From Helicobacteraceae bacterium (GTDB taxonomy: Bacteria > Campylobacterota > Campylobacteria > Campylobacterales > Sulfurimonadaceae): 6,362 bases of DNA. The notes beneath the pieces are model-generated. The model was not told where the DNA came from. It was given only the letters and a program-made list of their open reading frames with translations, and ran no database searches. A program made the translations under genes and the position numbers. Location: positions 1 to 6,362 of the forward strand of contig WFMY01000042.1 in assembly GCA_015488855.1 (NCBI GenBank), written 5' to 3'. Of this stretch, positions 1-6,362 are shown piece by piece (the stretch's first letter is position 1; every line of letters starts with the position of its first letter).

Positions 1-2
1 AT

Positions 3-116
3 ATTTTACCTATTATAGAAAAAATAGATAAAGATGAGAAACTTGCAAAACTTAAAAGACTAAAAGCACATCAAGATTTAGAATTTGCAGAACTTGGAGT
101 AGATGATGGACTTTAA
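3..116 (+). CDS. C-terminal end of a MazE-like antitoxin (5' partial)
   Basis: An open frame enters from the left edge and ends at TAA 114-116; 37 residues are visible and the start lies outside the window. The visible part is charged and probably helical (IEKIDKDEKLAKLKRLKAHQ), ending in FAELGVDDGL. Such acidic/basic tails are typical of MazE/CopG-type antitoxins, whose N-terminus binds operator DNA and whose tail wraps the toxin. The identification rests mainly on position: it precedes a MazF-type toxin and overlaps it by 11 to 14 bases, the usual antitoxin-first arrangement with translational coupling. The DNA-binding half is not visible, so the fold (AbrB-like or ribbon-helix-helix) cannot be told. 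Autoregulation of the operon is expected from the family, but the promoter is outside the window. Confidence 0.65.
   Translation: MLPIIEKIDKDEKLAKLKRLKAHQDLEFAELGVDDGL
96..99 (+). promoter_or_regulatory. Ribosome binding site deciding the toxin start
   Basis: GGAG lies 3 bases before the first ATG (103) and 6 bases before the second ATG (106). The second spacing is the more usual one, so translation probably starts at 106 and gives MDFKRGD. The site is inside the antitoxin coding sequence, so toxin translation is likely coupled to that of the antitoxin. Confidence 0.5.
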
Positions 117-441
117 GAGAGGTGATATCGTTACAGTAAATCTTAATCCTAAAAAAGGTCATGAGGTTGGAAAAATAAGACCTGCAGTGATTATATCAAG
201 TGATGATGAAAATAATATCTTAGATACTGTAATACTAATGCCTCTATCAACTGATTCAGTTGAAGATATGGAACCATATCGCATAAGAATTCCTAAGCGA
301 GATAACCTTAATCAAGACTCTGACATTCTAATCAATCAGGTACGAACACTCTCTAAACAGAGAATTGGTGAAAAGATAGCAGAACTTACAAATGATGAGT
401 ATGCTTTAGTGATTGCATCACTTTGTAAAAACTTCGTGTAG
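103..441 (+). CDS. mazF: MazF/PemK-family mRNA interferase toxin
   Basis: This is the toxin of a type II toxin-antitoxin pair. MazF toxins are small cytoplasmic ribonucleases that cut single-stranded RNA at short specific sequences and stop growth when the labile antitoxin is lost. The 112-residue length (111 if started at the second ATG, 106) is normal. Family hallmarks, numbered from ATG 103, are KRGDIVTVNLNP at 5-16, GHEVGKIRPAVIIS at 19-32, MPLST at 46-50 and QVRTLSKQRI at 79-88. The Arg of GKIRP (R26) and the Ser/Thr of MPLST match positions of the catalytic pair in studied MazF proteins. No frameshift or missing motif is seen, so the toxin is probably active. It overlaps the antitoxin tail and is followed after 9 bases by a serine recombinase, suggesting one transcript. 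The cleavage sequence cannot be predicted from this. Confidence 0.93.
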   Translation: MMDFKRGDIVTVNLNPKKGHEVGKIRPAVIISSDDENNILDTVILMPLSTDSVEDMEPYRIRIPKRDNLNQDSDILINQVRTLSKQRIGEKIAELTNDEYALVIASLCKNFV

Positions 442-450
442 GAAAATAGA

Positions 451-1005
451 ATGTTTATAGGCTATGCACGGGTATCAACATCTGATCAAAACCTCTCTTT
501 GCAAAAAGAGGCACTTGAAAAAAGTGGATGTAAAAAAATATATGAAGATGCAATCAGTGGTACTAGATCAAATAGGCCTGGACTTGATCAAGCGTTAGAG
601 ATGTTGCGAGGAGGCGATACTCTTGTTGTATGGAAATTAGATAGACTTGGTAGGAGTGTAAAAAACCTTATTACGCTAGTTGGTGAATTAAATGCTAAAG
701 GAATTCACTTTAAAAGTTTAACTGATTCTATTGATACAAGTACACCAAGTGGGAGATTCTTTTTTCATGTCATGGCAAGTTTGGCAGAGATGGAAAGGGA
801 ACTTATTGTTGAGAGAACTAAAGCAGGGCTTGAAGCTGCTAAAAAGCTTGGAAGAAAAGGCGGTCGTAAACGTAAAATGACAGATAGTAAATTGAGTGCT
901 GCAAAAAAACTTTTAGACAATGGTGTTCTACCAAAAGATGTTGCCAATAATCTTGGAGTGTCCCTTGCTACGCTTTATCGGCGGATTCCGGCTAGTGGCA
1001 ATTAA
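451..1005 (+). CDS. Small serine recombinase (resolvase/invertase family)
   Basis: This protein is a site-specific recombinase that cuts both strands at a short dyad site through a 5'-phosphoserine link, resolving cointegrates or inverting DNA. At 184 residues it has the normal length of the Tn3 resolvase/Hin invertase group. YARVST at 5-10 carries the nucleophile S9 with R7. LDRLGRS at 63-69 carries D65, R66 and R69. E117 and R122 lie at the start of the long E helix, in ELIVERTKAGLEAA. After GRKGGRKRK (134-142) a C-terminal helix-turn-helix follows (about 144-178, KDVANNLGVSLATLYRR). All key residues are present, so it looks functional. The ATG at 451 is chosen because AGGA at 440-443 is 7 bases upstream. 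It follows the toxin by 9 bases and probably shares its transcript. Whether it acts as resolvase or invertase is not clear; no partner gene for an invertible segment is seen. Confidence 0.95.
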   Translation: MFIGYARVSTSDQNLSLQKEALEKSGCKKIYEDAISGTRSNRPGLDQALEMLRGGDTLVVWKLDRLGRSVKNLITLVGELNAKGIHFKSLTDSIDTSTPSGRFFFHVMASLAEMERELIVERTKAGLEAAKKLGRKGGRKRKMTDSKLSAAKKLLDNGVLPKDVANNLGVSLATLYRRIPASGN

Positions 1006-1021
1006 GCTATTTTAAAGTTTC

Positions 1022-1049
1022 ATGTCCCAATCGGTACCTTTATGGACAT
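1022..1049. repeat. Candidate serine-recombinase binding/crossover site
   Basis: Arms ATGTCC (1022-1027) and GGACAT (1044-1049) are a perfect 6-bp inverted repeat separated by 16 bases. The exact midpoint (1035/1036) falls in the middle of the palindrome GGTACC (1033-1038). Subsites of Tn3/gamma-delta resolvases are about 28 bp, carry TGTC/GACA-like outer half-sites and are cut at a central dinucleotide; this element fits that size and symmetry, with TA at its centre. It starts 17 bases after the recombinase stop. Binding or recombination here is inferred; accessory subsites were not recognised, and the dyad could instead be an operator or chance. Confidence 0.35.
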
Positions 1050-1085
1050 CGAACCTATATAGGGATATTGATTAACATAACGTAA

Positions 1086-1321
1086 ATTCTCTTGAAAATT
1101 GTTGAGACCCCTTCCAGTGAAAATCTCTTAAGCTGGGAAGAATACTTAAACAAGTTTAAGTCTATATGGGCAAGTAATGCCTTTTATGGATTTGTACCCA
1201 TGTAACTAAAGATGAAACAAGAAAGATAGAGGCTGCCGCCAAAGAACTTGGCATCAGTATGAGCACTTTATGCAAAATTAGCCTCGCAAAGTTTATCTCC
1301 CTAGGTATTTTAAAACAACTG
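1086..1321 (+). pseudogene. Broken small-gene remnant, ribbon-helix-helix-like second half
   Basis: Two adjacent open stretches read like protein but are in different frames. The first (1086-1205, stop TAA 1203-1205, no clear start) contains ENLLSWEEYLNKFKSIW and ends FYGFVPM. The second, shifted in frame, reads THVTKDETRKIEAA from about 1196, then AKELGISMSTLCKISLAKFI, and runs on antisense into the hsdR end until TAA 1421-1423. The pattern 'charged helix, then LGIS-x-S-x-L, then a second helix' resembles ribbon-helix-helix antitoxins and repressors. No start codon with a ribosome site was found and the frame changes near 1200, so this is best read as a decayed gene, perhaps a former antitoxin that lost its toxin. 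It could also be two unrelated fragments or a chance reading; the family call is weak. Confidence 0.3.
1144..1161. repeat. Perfect 8-bp inverted repeat with 2-base loop
   Basis: ACTTAAAC (1144-1151) and GTTTAAGT (1154-1161) pair perfectly around AA. The stem is AT-rich and has no T-run after it, so it is a poor terminator. It could be a small operator or a by-product of the coding-like stretch it sits in. Confidence 0.4.
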
Positions 1322-4300
1322 TTAAGCACTGTGATGGATTTTAAGCTCTTTATAAATCACATCAAGTATCAACTTAGCAAACCCTTGTTGAATCCTATCT
1401 TCACTAAGAGCTTGTGTTGCTAAGGTGTTATGTACATCCATAGTGCCAATGATAGCATCTGTAACAGCTACAGGAAAATCCCCAAGCATTGCTTGTTCTT
1501 TTGAGTTTGTTTGAAGTTGTTGCATTACAGCATCATTCTCCATCACTTTGTCTTTTACAGTGTTAATATAGTTTATTTTATCTTGGTCTGTGAGATCTCC
1601 TGAAAAAAGTTCATTCATTTTTTCTATGATGACACTCAGAGGGTCTGTCTTTGTCTCTTTTGACTTTCCTTCTCCTGGATTTTCAGGATTAAGGGTTCCA
1701 TCTTTAAGGTTAATTTTTTGCACTTTTTTATTTTTGAGTGAAAAGTGTGTCATCTCAACAGCACTAAGATCAATATCTTCCTGCAAATCAAGTACCTTTA
1801 AATTGGGTAACAGCCCTCTTGCATAAACACTCAGTTTCTCCAGTTCTGCATCCTCATAATCAACTATCTGCGATAAAAGCTCATACATCCTTACAAATGT
1901 ATCTAAATCCTTTTTAAACAGCTCTAAGGCATCTTTTTTCTCTTTGGCTCTGCCTATCTCTATCTCGGCATTATGTGTACCACTAGTATCACCATTCTCT
2001 TTTGCTCGCTCCAATACCTCTTTGGCAGTTTGCAACTCCTCTAAAGCCTCTTTATATCTACCTTTAAACCTATCTGCTGCTGGTTTTACAGCTGCACTAC
2101 GCGCTGCTTGTGTACCATTTGGATCAAAAAAGGCAAGTGCAAACTGCTCCACTTCCTGCGGGGTGAAAATATGGTAGTTTTCAAGTTTGAGTTGCAGATC
2201 AAATATCATATTTGGATCAGTTACATCACTGAGTGTTGTTTTTTTGTAGTATGGAGCAAAAGCTTCTTCTATATCTTCAGCTTTGTTATAAAAATCAAGT
2301 ATAAAAACTTGACTCTTATTTGGGTATGTACGATTAAGGCGTGAAAGGGTTTGAACAGCCTCAACACCTTGAAGTTTTTTATCGACATACATTGCACAAA
2401 GTTTTGGTTGATCAAATCCTGTTTGAAACTTATTTGCTACTATCATTACCTGATAATCATCACTGTCAAAGGCATCACGCATATCACGCCCTTTTAGTTC
2501 TGGATTCATCAAGGTTTCTGTATGCTCCACTCCTTCATCTTCCACTTTACCAGAAAATGCAACCATTGCACGCAAGTTTTCATAACCATGCTCTTGTATG
2601 TAGCCATCAAAAGCCTGTTTATACCTCACAGCCTCTTTTCTTCCACTCGTTACTACCATTGCTTTTGCTTTACTATCGAGCAGATGTGCTATATGCTCTT
2701 TAAAATGCTCGATGATAATTTCCACTTTCTGAGCAATATTATAAGGGTGCAATCGCACCCATTTTGCAAGACGCGTTTTCACTTTTTTTGTATCGACCTC
2801 TTTGTCTTCACTGGTTGCAAGCTTATATGCCATATCGTAAGTAGTGTATGATGCCAATACATCAAGGATAAAACCTTCCTCTATCGCTTGTTGCATCGTG
2901 TAAAGATGAAATGGTTCAGGAGTATTATCTTTACTTAGTGGCAACTCTGGATTTGGTAATGTCCCAAACATCTGTATGGTTTTTGGCTTAGGGGTGGCTG
3001 TAAAAGCAAAATAGCTGAGATTTTTATTGTTTGTTCTGGCTTCTAAGGTTGCAGTGAGTATATCCTCTGCACTAAGTTCCTCATCTTCACTTATCTGCTC
3101 AACTGCTAGCACCTCTTTAAGCTCCTTTGCTGTTTTTCCTGTTTGGCTCGAGTGTGCTTCATCTGCTATGATAGCAAAATTCCGCTCTTTGAGTGTCGCT
3201 CTTTTGCGTATAGCATCGAGCACAAATGGAAAAGTCTGTATAGTTACAATGATAATGGCAGCTCCACCCTCCAGGGCAGCAGCTAACTGCTCACTTTTAC
3301 TTCCTTCTCCCATCTCGCGATTTATACGAACCACAACTTCTTCTTTGTGTTCAAATTGCGAAATGGTCTCTTGCAACTGATTGTCAAGCACCGTTCTATC
3401 GGTAATCACTATCACACTGTCAAAAATTCTTTCATTATTGTCATTATGGAGAGATGAGAGCTGATGGGAGAGCCAAGCTATAGAGTTGGATTTTCCACTC
3501 CCTGCGCTGTGTTGTATGAGATACTTTTGCCCACACCCTTTCTCTTGAGCATCGTTAAGCAGTTTGGAAACAGCATCAAGCTGATGGTATCTAGGGAAAA
3601 TAAGTGTCTCTTTTTTATGCTTTCTTCCCCTAAAGTCCTCTTCATATTTGACTTGCAAGTGAATATACTTTGCAAAAATATTAAGCCACACATCTTTAGA
3701 AAAAATCTCTTCCCAAAGATATGCTGTGGCATATCCATTCGAATTTGGTGGGTTACCTGCTCCCTCATCTCTACCTTTATTAAACGGTAAGAAAAATGTT
3801 TTTTGCCCATTGAGTTTAGTTGTCATATATACTTCATCGGTACTCACAGCAAAATGCACTAGAGCACGCTTGTTAAACTCTAAAAGTTTTTCACCTTTTG
3901 GGAGTCTGTTGCGCTTATATTGGTTGATGGCATCGTGAACATTTTGAGTAAAGTCTGTTTTTAGCTCCACGGTAGCCAAGGGAATGCCGTTTAAAAACAG
4001 CACCAAATCTATGGAGTTTTTGTTTTGTGTAGAGTAATATACCTGACGTACTACACGCAGTATATTTTTATCATAGTTTTCATTGAGCTTTGCAGAGTAG
4101 AGATCTGGTTTAAATTGAGTGAGTTTGAAACGGGCATTGATATTTTTGAGTTCATGTCGCAAACAGTATAAAGAGCCTTTTTTATCTAACTCTTTTGCTA
4201 TAAACTGACAAAAAAGTTCATCGGTATTAGTTTTATTACGAGCGGCAAACTTTTCGTATGCCTCTTTTTGTGTTGATTTGATGTAGGATAAAAGATCTTC

Positions 4301-4414
4301 TGGATAAAGTACCAACTCTTTATCATACCCGCTTGATACCCCTTGCACCCACTCATGTGAAGTCAAATACTCTACTATTTCATCTTCAAAAACTATCTCT
4401 TTGTGTTTACTCAT
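1322..4414 (-). CDS. hsdR: Type I restriction enzyme, R subunit (HsdR)
   Basis: HsdR is the motor and nuclease subunit of a type I restriction-modification complex. With HsdM and HsdS it translocates DNA from an unmethylated target using ATP and cuts at a distance. The 1030 residues match the usual length (about 1000-1100). The N-terminal nuclease domain has D136 and E150-x-K152 in the D...ExK motif (IDLVLFLNGIPLATVELK), then NQYKRNR at 164-170. Superfamily 2 helicase motifs follow: Walker A AGSGKS at 304-309, DEAH at 418-421, FTATP at 471-475, ANKFQTGFDQP at 660-670 and QTLSRLNR at 688-695. The C-terminal part is helical and charged (about 780-860), as expected for the region that contacts the methylase core. 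No frameshift or lost motif is seen. The ATG at 4414 overlaps the upstream stop by 8 bp and has a good ribosome site, so the two genes are coupled. hsdM and hsdS are not in the window. Confidence 0.97.
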   Translation of the reverse strand: MSKHKEIVFEDEIVEYLTSHEWVQGVSSGYDKELVLYPEDLLSYIKSTQKEAYEKFAARNKTNTDELFCQFIAKELDKKGSLYCLRHELKNINARFKLTQFKPDLYSAKLNENYDKNILRVVRQVYYSTQNKNSIDLVLFLNGIPLATVELKTDFTQNVHDAINQYKRNRLPKGEKLLEFNKRALVHFAVSTDEVYMTTKLNGQKTFFLPFNKGRDEGAGNPPNSNGYATAYLWEEIFSKDVWLNIFAKYIHLQVKYEEDFRGRKHKKETLIFPRYHQLDAVSKLLNDAQEKGCGQKYLIQHSAGSGKSNSIAWLSHQLSSLHNDNNERIFDSVIVITDRTVLDNQLQETISQFEHKEEVVVRINREMGEGSKSEQLAAALEGGAAIIIVTIQTFPFVLDAIRKRATLKERNFAIIADEAHSSQTGKTAKELKEVLAVEQISEDEELSAEDILTATLEARTNNKNLSYFAFTATPKPKTIQMFGTLPNPELPLSKDNTPEPFHLYTMQQAIEEGFILDVLASYTTYDMAYKLATSEDKEVDTKKVKTRLAKWVRLHPYNIAQKVEIIIEHFKEHIAHLLDSKAKAMVVTSGRKEAVRYKQAFDGYIQEHGYENLRAMVAFSGKVEDEGVEHTETLMNPELKGRDMRDAFDSDDYQVMIVANKFQTGFDQPKLCAMYVDKKLQGVEAVQTLSRLNRTYPNKSQVFILDFYNKAEDIEEAFAPYYKKTTLSDVTDPNMIFDLQLKLENYHIFTPQEVEQFALAFFDPNGTQAARSAAVKPAADRFKGRYKEALEELQTAKEVLERAKENGDTSGTHNAEIEIGRAKEKKDALELFKKDLDTFVRMYELLSQIVDYEDAELEKLSVYARGLLPNLKVLDLQEDIDLSAVEMTHFSLKNKKVQKINLKDGTLNPENPGEGKSKETKTDPLSVIIEKMNELFSGDLTDQDKINYINTVKDKVMENDAVMQQLQTNSKEQAMLGDFPVAVTDAIIGTMDVHNTLATQALSEDRIQQGFAKLILDVIYKELKIHHSA

Positions 4415-6362
4415 CTTGCCCCATCTCCTTTACTGTGATCTGTTTACTATACTCTCCATGCTCTGAGTTAGAATCTTTAATATTTAAAATACCATCTCCA
4501 TCTAAATCCATATATCCACTTGTCTGCATAACTCCAAACCAGTCTTTATCTTTACTCATTGGAGCTATCACTTGCTTTTCCCCTATTAAAGTCCAACATA
4601 TTGTTAAATTATTATCTATAAGAAATTTCATTAACTTATTTTTACATACCATTAGATATGGATTGGATTCATTATATATGCTTGGATCAAAACATACAAT
4701 CTCTCCATCTTCATCAATGAAAGAGCCCTCTTGTTTTGCATATCTCATTTTCATACCTTCAAAAAGTATTTTGGATGGTTTTTTCATACGCAAGGAGTCC
4801 TCTTTTGAATAATCAAATTCAGACTCCCAATAATATTGAGAAGAAGTTAAACCAATTTTATATGGATATTTTCCTTTAGATGGATAGCTATCTATCTCTG
4901 ACCATTCACTATAACCATAGTATGGATTTTGAAAAAAATCATACGTAGAAGACCAGTAAAACTCTCTGTTAAACATTTGATAATGTTCTTTAGCATCTGG
5001 CATCCAATTATTCCAAAAACTTTGTTTTTTTGCCCAATCTTTAAAGTTGTCAATATTTTCATTTGGAATAAAATAAGCATGCAAAATATACCAAGCTTGC
5101 TTATGAACTATATCAGATTTATTAATGCCTTTTTTAATTGGTTCTATCCAATTAGGATTAGAATCTAAAGAGATCCATTCTTTGCCATTTTCATCAGTAA
5201 AAAATATACAATTTTTTGGATGTGGTAAATCATCTGTAAAATTGATCCATTCTTTATTTAACATTTTCCACTGAAAATTTGCTTTAGGACTCCACCAAAA
5301 TTTACTATCTGTCGCAATATACCAATTTGATTTAGTCTCTTTTAGTAAAATTGTCGGGTCTATATCCCTAACATATGGTTCGTATGCTCCTTGATACTCA
5401 ATATATTTTTTCTCATCTCTCCATCCACTACTTGGATCTCTCATTTTAAAATTATCTGTTATTCGAGCTAATGTATCATACATCGCTATCCACTGATATT
5501 TCTTACCTATTCTCTCTATATTATGGCTATGGCTATCGTAGCTGTATCGATTTTTTGCTTGTATAGCTTTTTCTGCTTCATGAAAAAATTCTCCATCATA
5601 GCCATACTCTTCAAATATTTTTTTAGTGGCATAGTTACTTACAAGTTGTTCATCTTTTCTATCAAGAAAATTATCTATTTTAGAACCGAAAACATACCTT
5701 CCAAAATCTCCGTATCCACCAAATCCTTTTCCATTTCCATACTCAGTCATCATAGATGATATTATGTTACTTTGATGATATCTTTTATCATCCCTATCGT
5801 GGTATCGTTCTATCTCTTTATTGGTAGGAAGCTCTTTAATTTTAGGAAAATAACTTTCATAAGGTGGTTTTACCTTTTCATAATCAAGATTGAGTTCAAG
5901 TCCAAGATATAAAATATAATCGATTGTATTTTTTGCATAATCTCTAAGTAAGATGTGAGGATATACGTCATTACGATCAAATATAGTTTTATAAATATAT
6001 TCTCCAAATTCTTTTAGGTTATCATTTTTTTCAACTCTAACGACTACACCAAAAGCAACTGCGAATAATCTCTCATATATATACGGTTCGTAAATGTCTT
6101 CAAACTCTTTTAAAAGCCTTATCACTACAACTATTCTTCCCTGTAAAATAGAAATAAGAGACTTTGTCGCATAATCTCTTAGTTTTCTGTTTGAGGTAGT
6201 CAATAACCAAGATAAAGCAATAGCAATCAGAAAAGCTGATTCATCAGATATATACTTTCTATCTTCATTTGACCAAGACCAATCAATTAATCTTTTTATA
6301 GGATTTATACCATAATCTAAATATATATCATTGAGTAGTACAATAAACCAAACATCTCTATC
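4407..6362 (-). CDS. Large W/Y-rich protein of unknown function in the hsd operon (5' partial)
   Basis: The frame stays open to the right edge, giving 651 visible residues (residue 1 = codon 6362-6360) with the true N-terminus outside. TTG at 6203-6201 is only an internal leucine codon. Residues 1-170 look helical and repeat-like: RDYATKSL at 62-69, ERLFAVAFGVVVR at 97-109 and HILLRDYAKNTID at 136-148. A tryptophan-rich part follows (about 345-475) with WAKKQSFWNNWMPDA at 443-457 and FNREFYW at 464-470. Near the end DLDGDGILNIKD (619-630) matches a dockerin/EF-hand calcium loop. No signal peptide or clear membrane segment is seen in the visible part, which suits a cytoplasmic protein. It sits directly upstream of hsdR with an 8-bp overlap, so it belongs to the restriction operon, like the extra R-linked genes known from Campylobacter hsd loci. 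My best guess is the C-terminal sensor part of a large STAND/AVAST-like defence NTPase; no NTPase motif is visible here, so this is weak inference. Confidence 0.85.
   Translation of the reverse strand, partial: DRDVWFIVLLNDIYLDYGINPIKRLIDWSWSNEDRKYISDESAFLIAIALSWLLTTSNRKLRDYATKSLISILQGRIVVVIRLLKEFEDIYEPYIYERLFAVAFGVVVRVEKNDNLKEFGEYIYKTIFDRNDVYPHILLRDYAKNTIDYILYLGLELNLDYEKVKPPYESYFPKIKELPTNKEIERYHDRDDKRYHQSNIISSMMTEYGNGKGFGGYGDFGRYVFGSKIDNFLDRKDEQLVSNYATKKIFEEYGYDGEFFHEAEKAIQAKNRYSYDSHSHNIERIGKKYQWIAMYDTLARITDNFKMRDPSSGWRDEKKYIEYQGAYEPYVRDIDPTILLKETKSNWYIATDSKFWWSPKANFQWKMLNKEWINFTDDLPHPKNCIFFTDENGKEWISLDSNPNWIEPIKKGINKSDIVHKQAWYILHAYFIPNENIDNFKDWAKKQSFWNNWMPDAKEHYQMFNREFYWSSTYDFFQNPYYGYSEWSEIDSYPSKGKYPYKIGLTSSQYYWESEFDYSKEDSLRMKKPSKILFEGMKMRYAKQEGSFIDEDGEIVCFDPSIYNESNPYLMVCKNKLMKFLIDNNLTICWTLIGEKQVIAPMSKDKDWFGVMQTSGYMDLDGDGILNIKDSNSEHGEYSKQITVKEMGQDE
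4425..4430 (-). promoter_or_regulatory. Ribosome binding site of hsdR
   Basis: On the minus strand AAGGAG lies 10 bases before the hsdR ATG (4414-4412), inside the last codons of the upstream gene. It supports this start and translational coupling of hsdR to that gene. Confidence 0.7.
4473..4508 (-). other. Dockerin/EF-hand-like calcium-binding loop in the unknown protein
   Basis: The encoded residues DLDGDGILNIKD place Asp at loop positions 1, 3, 5 and 12 with Ile in the middle, the ligand spacing of dockerin and EF-hand loops. It is a single copy, about 20 residues from the C-terminus. Calcium binding is inferred from the pattern only. Confidence 0.55.

Larger units (their letters stand above)
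1006..1321. other. Convergent intergenic gap with dyads and gene remnants
   Basis: This gap of 316 bases separates the recombinase gene from the end of hsdR, which point at each other. No intact gene and no tRNA were found. It holds a 28-bp dyad (1022-1049), a 10-bp palindrome CCTATATAGG (1054-1063), a perfect 8-bp inverted repeat with a 2-base loop (1144-1161) and two coding-like stretches in different frames, listed separately. No convincing Rho-independent terminator (GC stem plus T-run) is visible for either operon, which is odd for a convergent junction. Confidence 0.7.

Noticed and set aside
765..947. Minus-strand open frame of 60 residues
   Set aside because: It is antisense to the recombinase E helix and DNA-binding domain and has no independent support.
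1054..1063. Palindrome CCTATATAGG as a second recombinase subsite
   Set aside because: It is short and shares no half-site sequence with the 28-bp dyad nearby.
1238..1252. Hairpin GCCAA/TTGGC with a 5-base loop as a terminator
   Set aside because: The stem is only 5 bp, there is no T-run on either strand, and it falls in a coding-like remnant.
2341..2851. Plus-strand open frames of 120 and 109 residues
   Set aside because: They are antisense to the well-supported helicase region of hsdR and have no recognisable motifs.
3478..3810. Minus-strand open frame of 110 residues inside hsdR
   Set aside because: It is a different frame overlapping the Walker A region of an intact hsdR, with no independent support.
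4333..4812. Plus-strand open frame of 159 residues
   Set aside because: It lies wholly antisense to hsdR and the upstream gene, is rich in Ser/Leu/Ile as shadow frames are, and shows no domain.
6201..6203. TTG as start codon of the large minus-strand gene
   Set aside because: The frame is open for a further 53 codons to the window edge with protein-like content (for example RLIDWSWSNEDRKYISDE), so the gene starts outside the window.

Overview
The window looks like a chromosomal defence or accessory region of an AT-rich bacterium. Lysine, isoleucine and asparagine codons ending in A/T are heavily used. The combination of a MazEF-like pair, a small serine recombinase and a type I restriction locus with extra genes would suit Campylobacterota such as Sulfurimonas, Sulfurovum or Arcobacter. 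That assignment is inference only; no marker gene is present.

Left part, plus strand (1-1005). The tail of an antitoxin-like gene overlaps a MazF/PemK-type endoribonuclease toxin, followed 9 bases later by a small resolvase/invertase-type serine recombinase. The three genes are packed tightly enough to be one transcript. Just after the recombinase stop lies a 28-bp dyad (1022-1049) centred on GGTACC, with the size and symmetry of a serine-recombinase subsite.

Middle (1006-1321). This is a 316-base gap between convergent transcription units. It has no intact gene, but two consecutive open stretches in different frames read like remnants of real proteins. The second resembles the C-terminal half of a ribbon-helix-helix DNA-binding protein.

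Right part, minus strand (1322-6362). A complete hsdR (type I restriction subunit, 1030 residues, nuclease and helicase motifs all present) lies downstream of a large gene that runs off the right edge, with an 8-bp overlap. At least 651 residues of that upstream protein are visible, and the TTG at 6203-6201 is not its real start. It is tryptophan- and tyrosine-rich, has a helical repeat-like part with two RDYA motifs, and ends in a dockerin/EF-hand-like calcium loop. I do not recognise it with certainty. The best guess is the C-terminal part of a large NTPase-type defence protein (STAND/AVAST-like) embedded in the hsd operon. It is clearly more AT-rich than hsdR in the lines I counted, suggesting a different origin.

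Together the window reads as a defence island: a toxin-antitoxin and recombinase cassette abutting the 3' end of a type I restriction operon that carries a large accessory gene. hsdM and hsdS are not in the window and may lie beyond the right edge.
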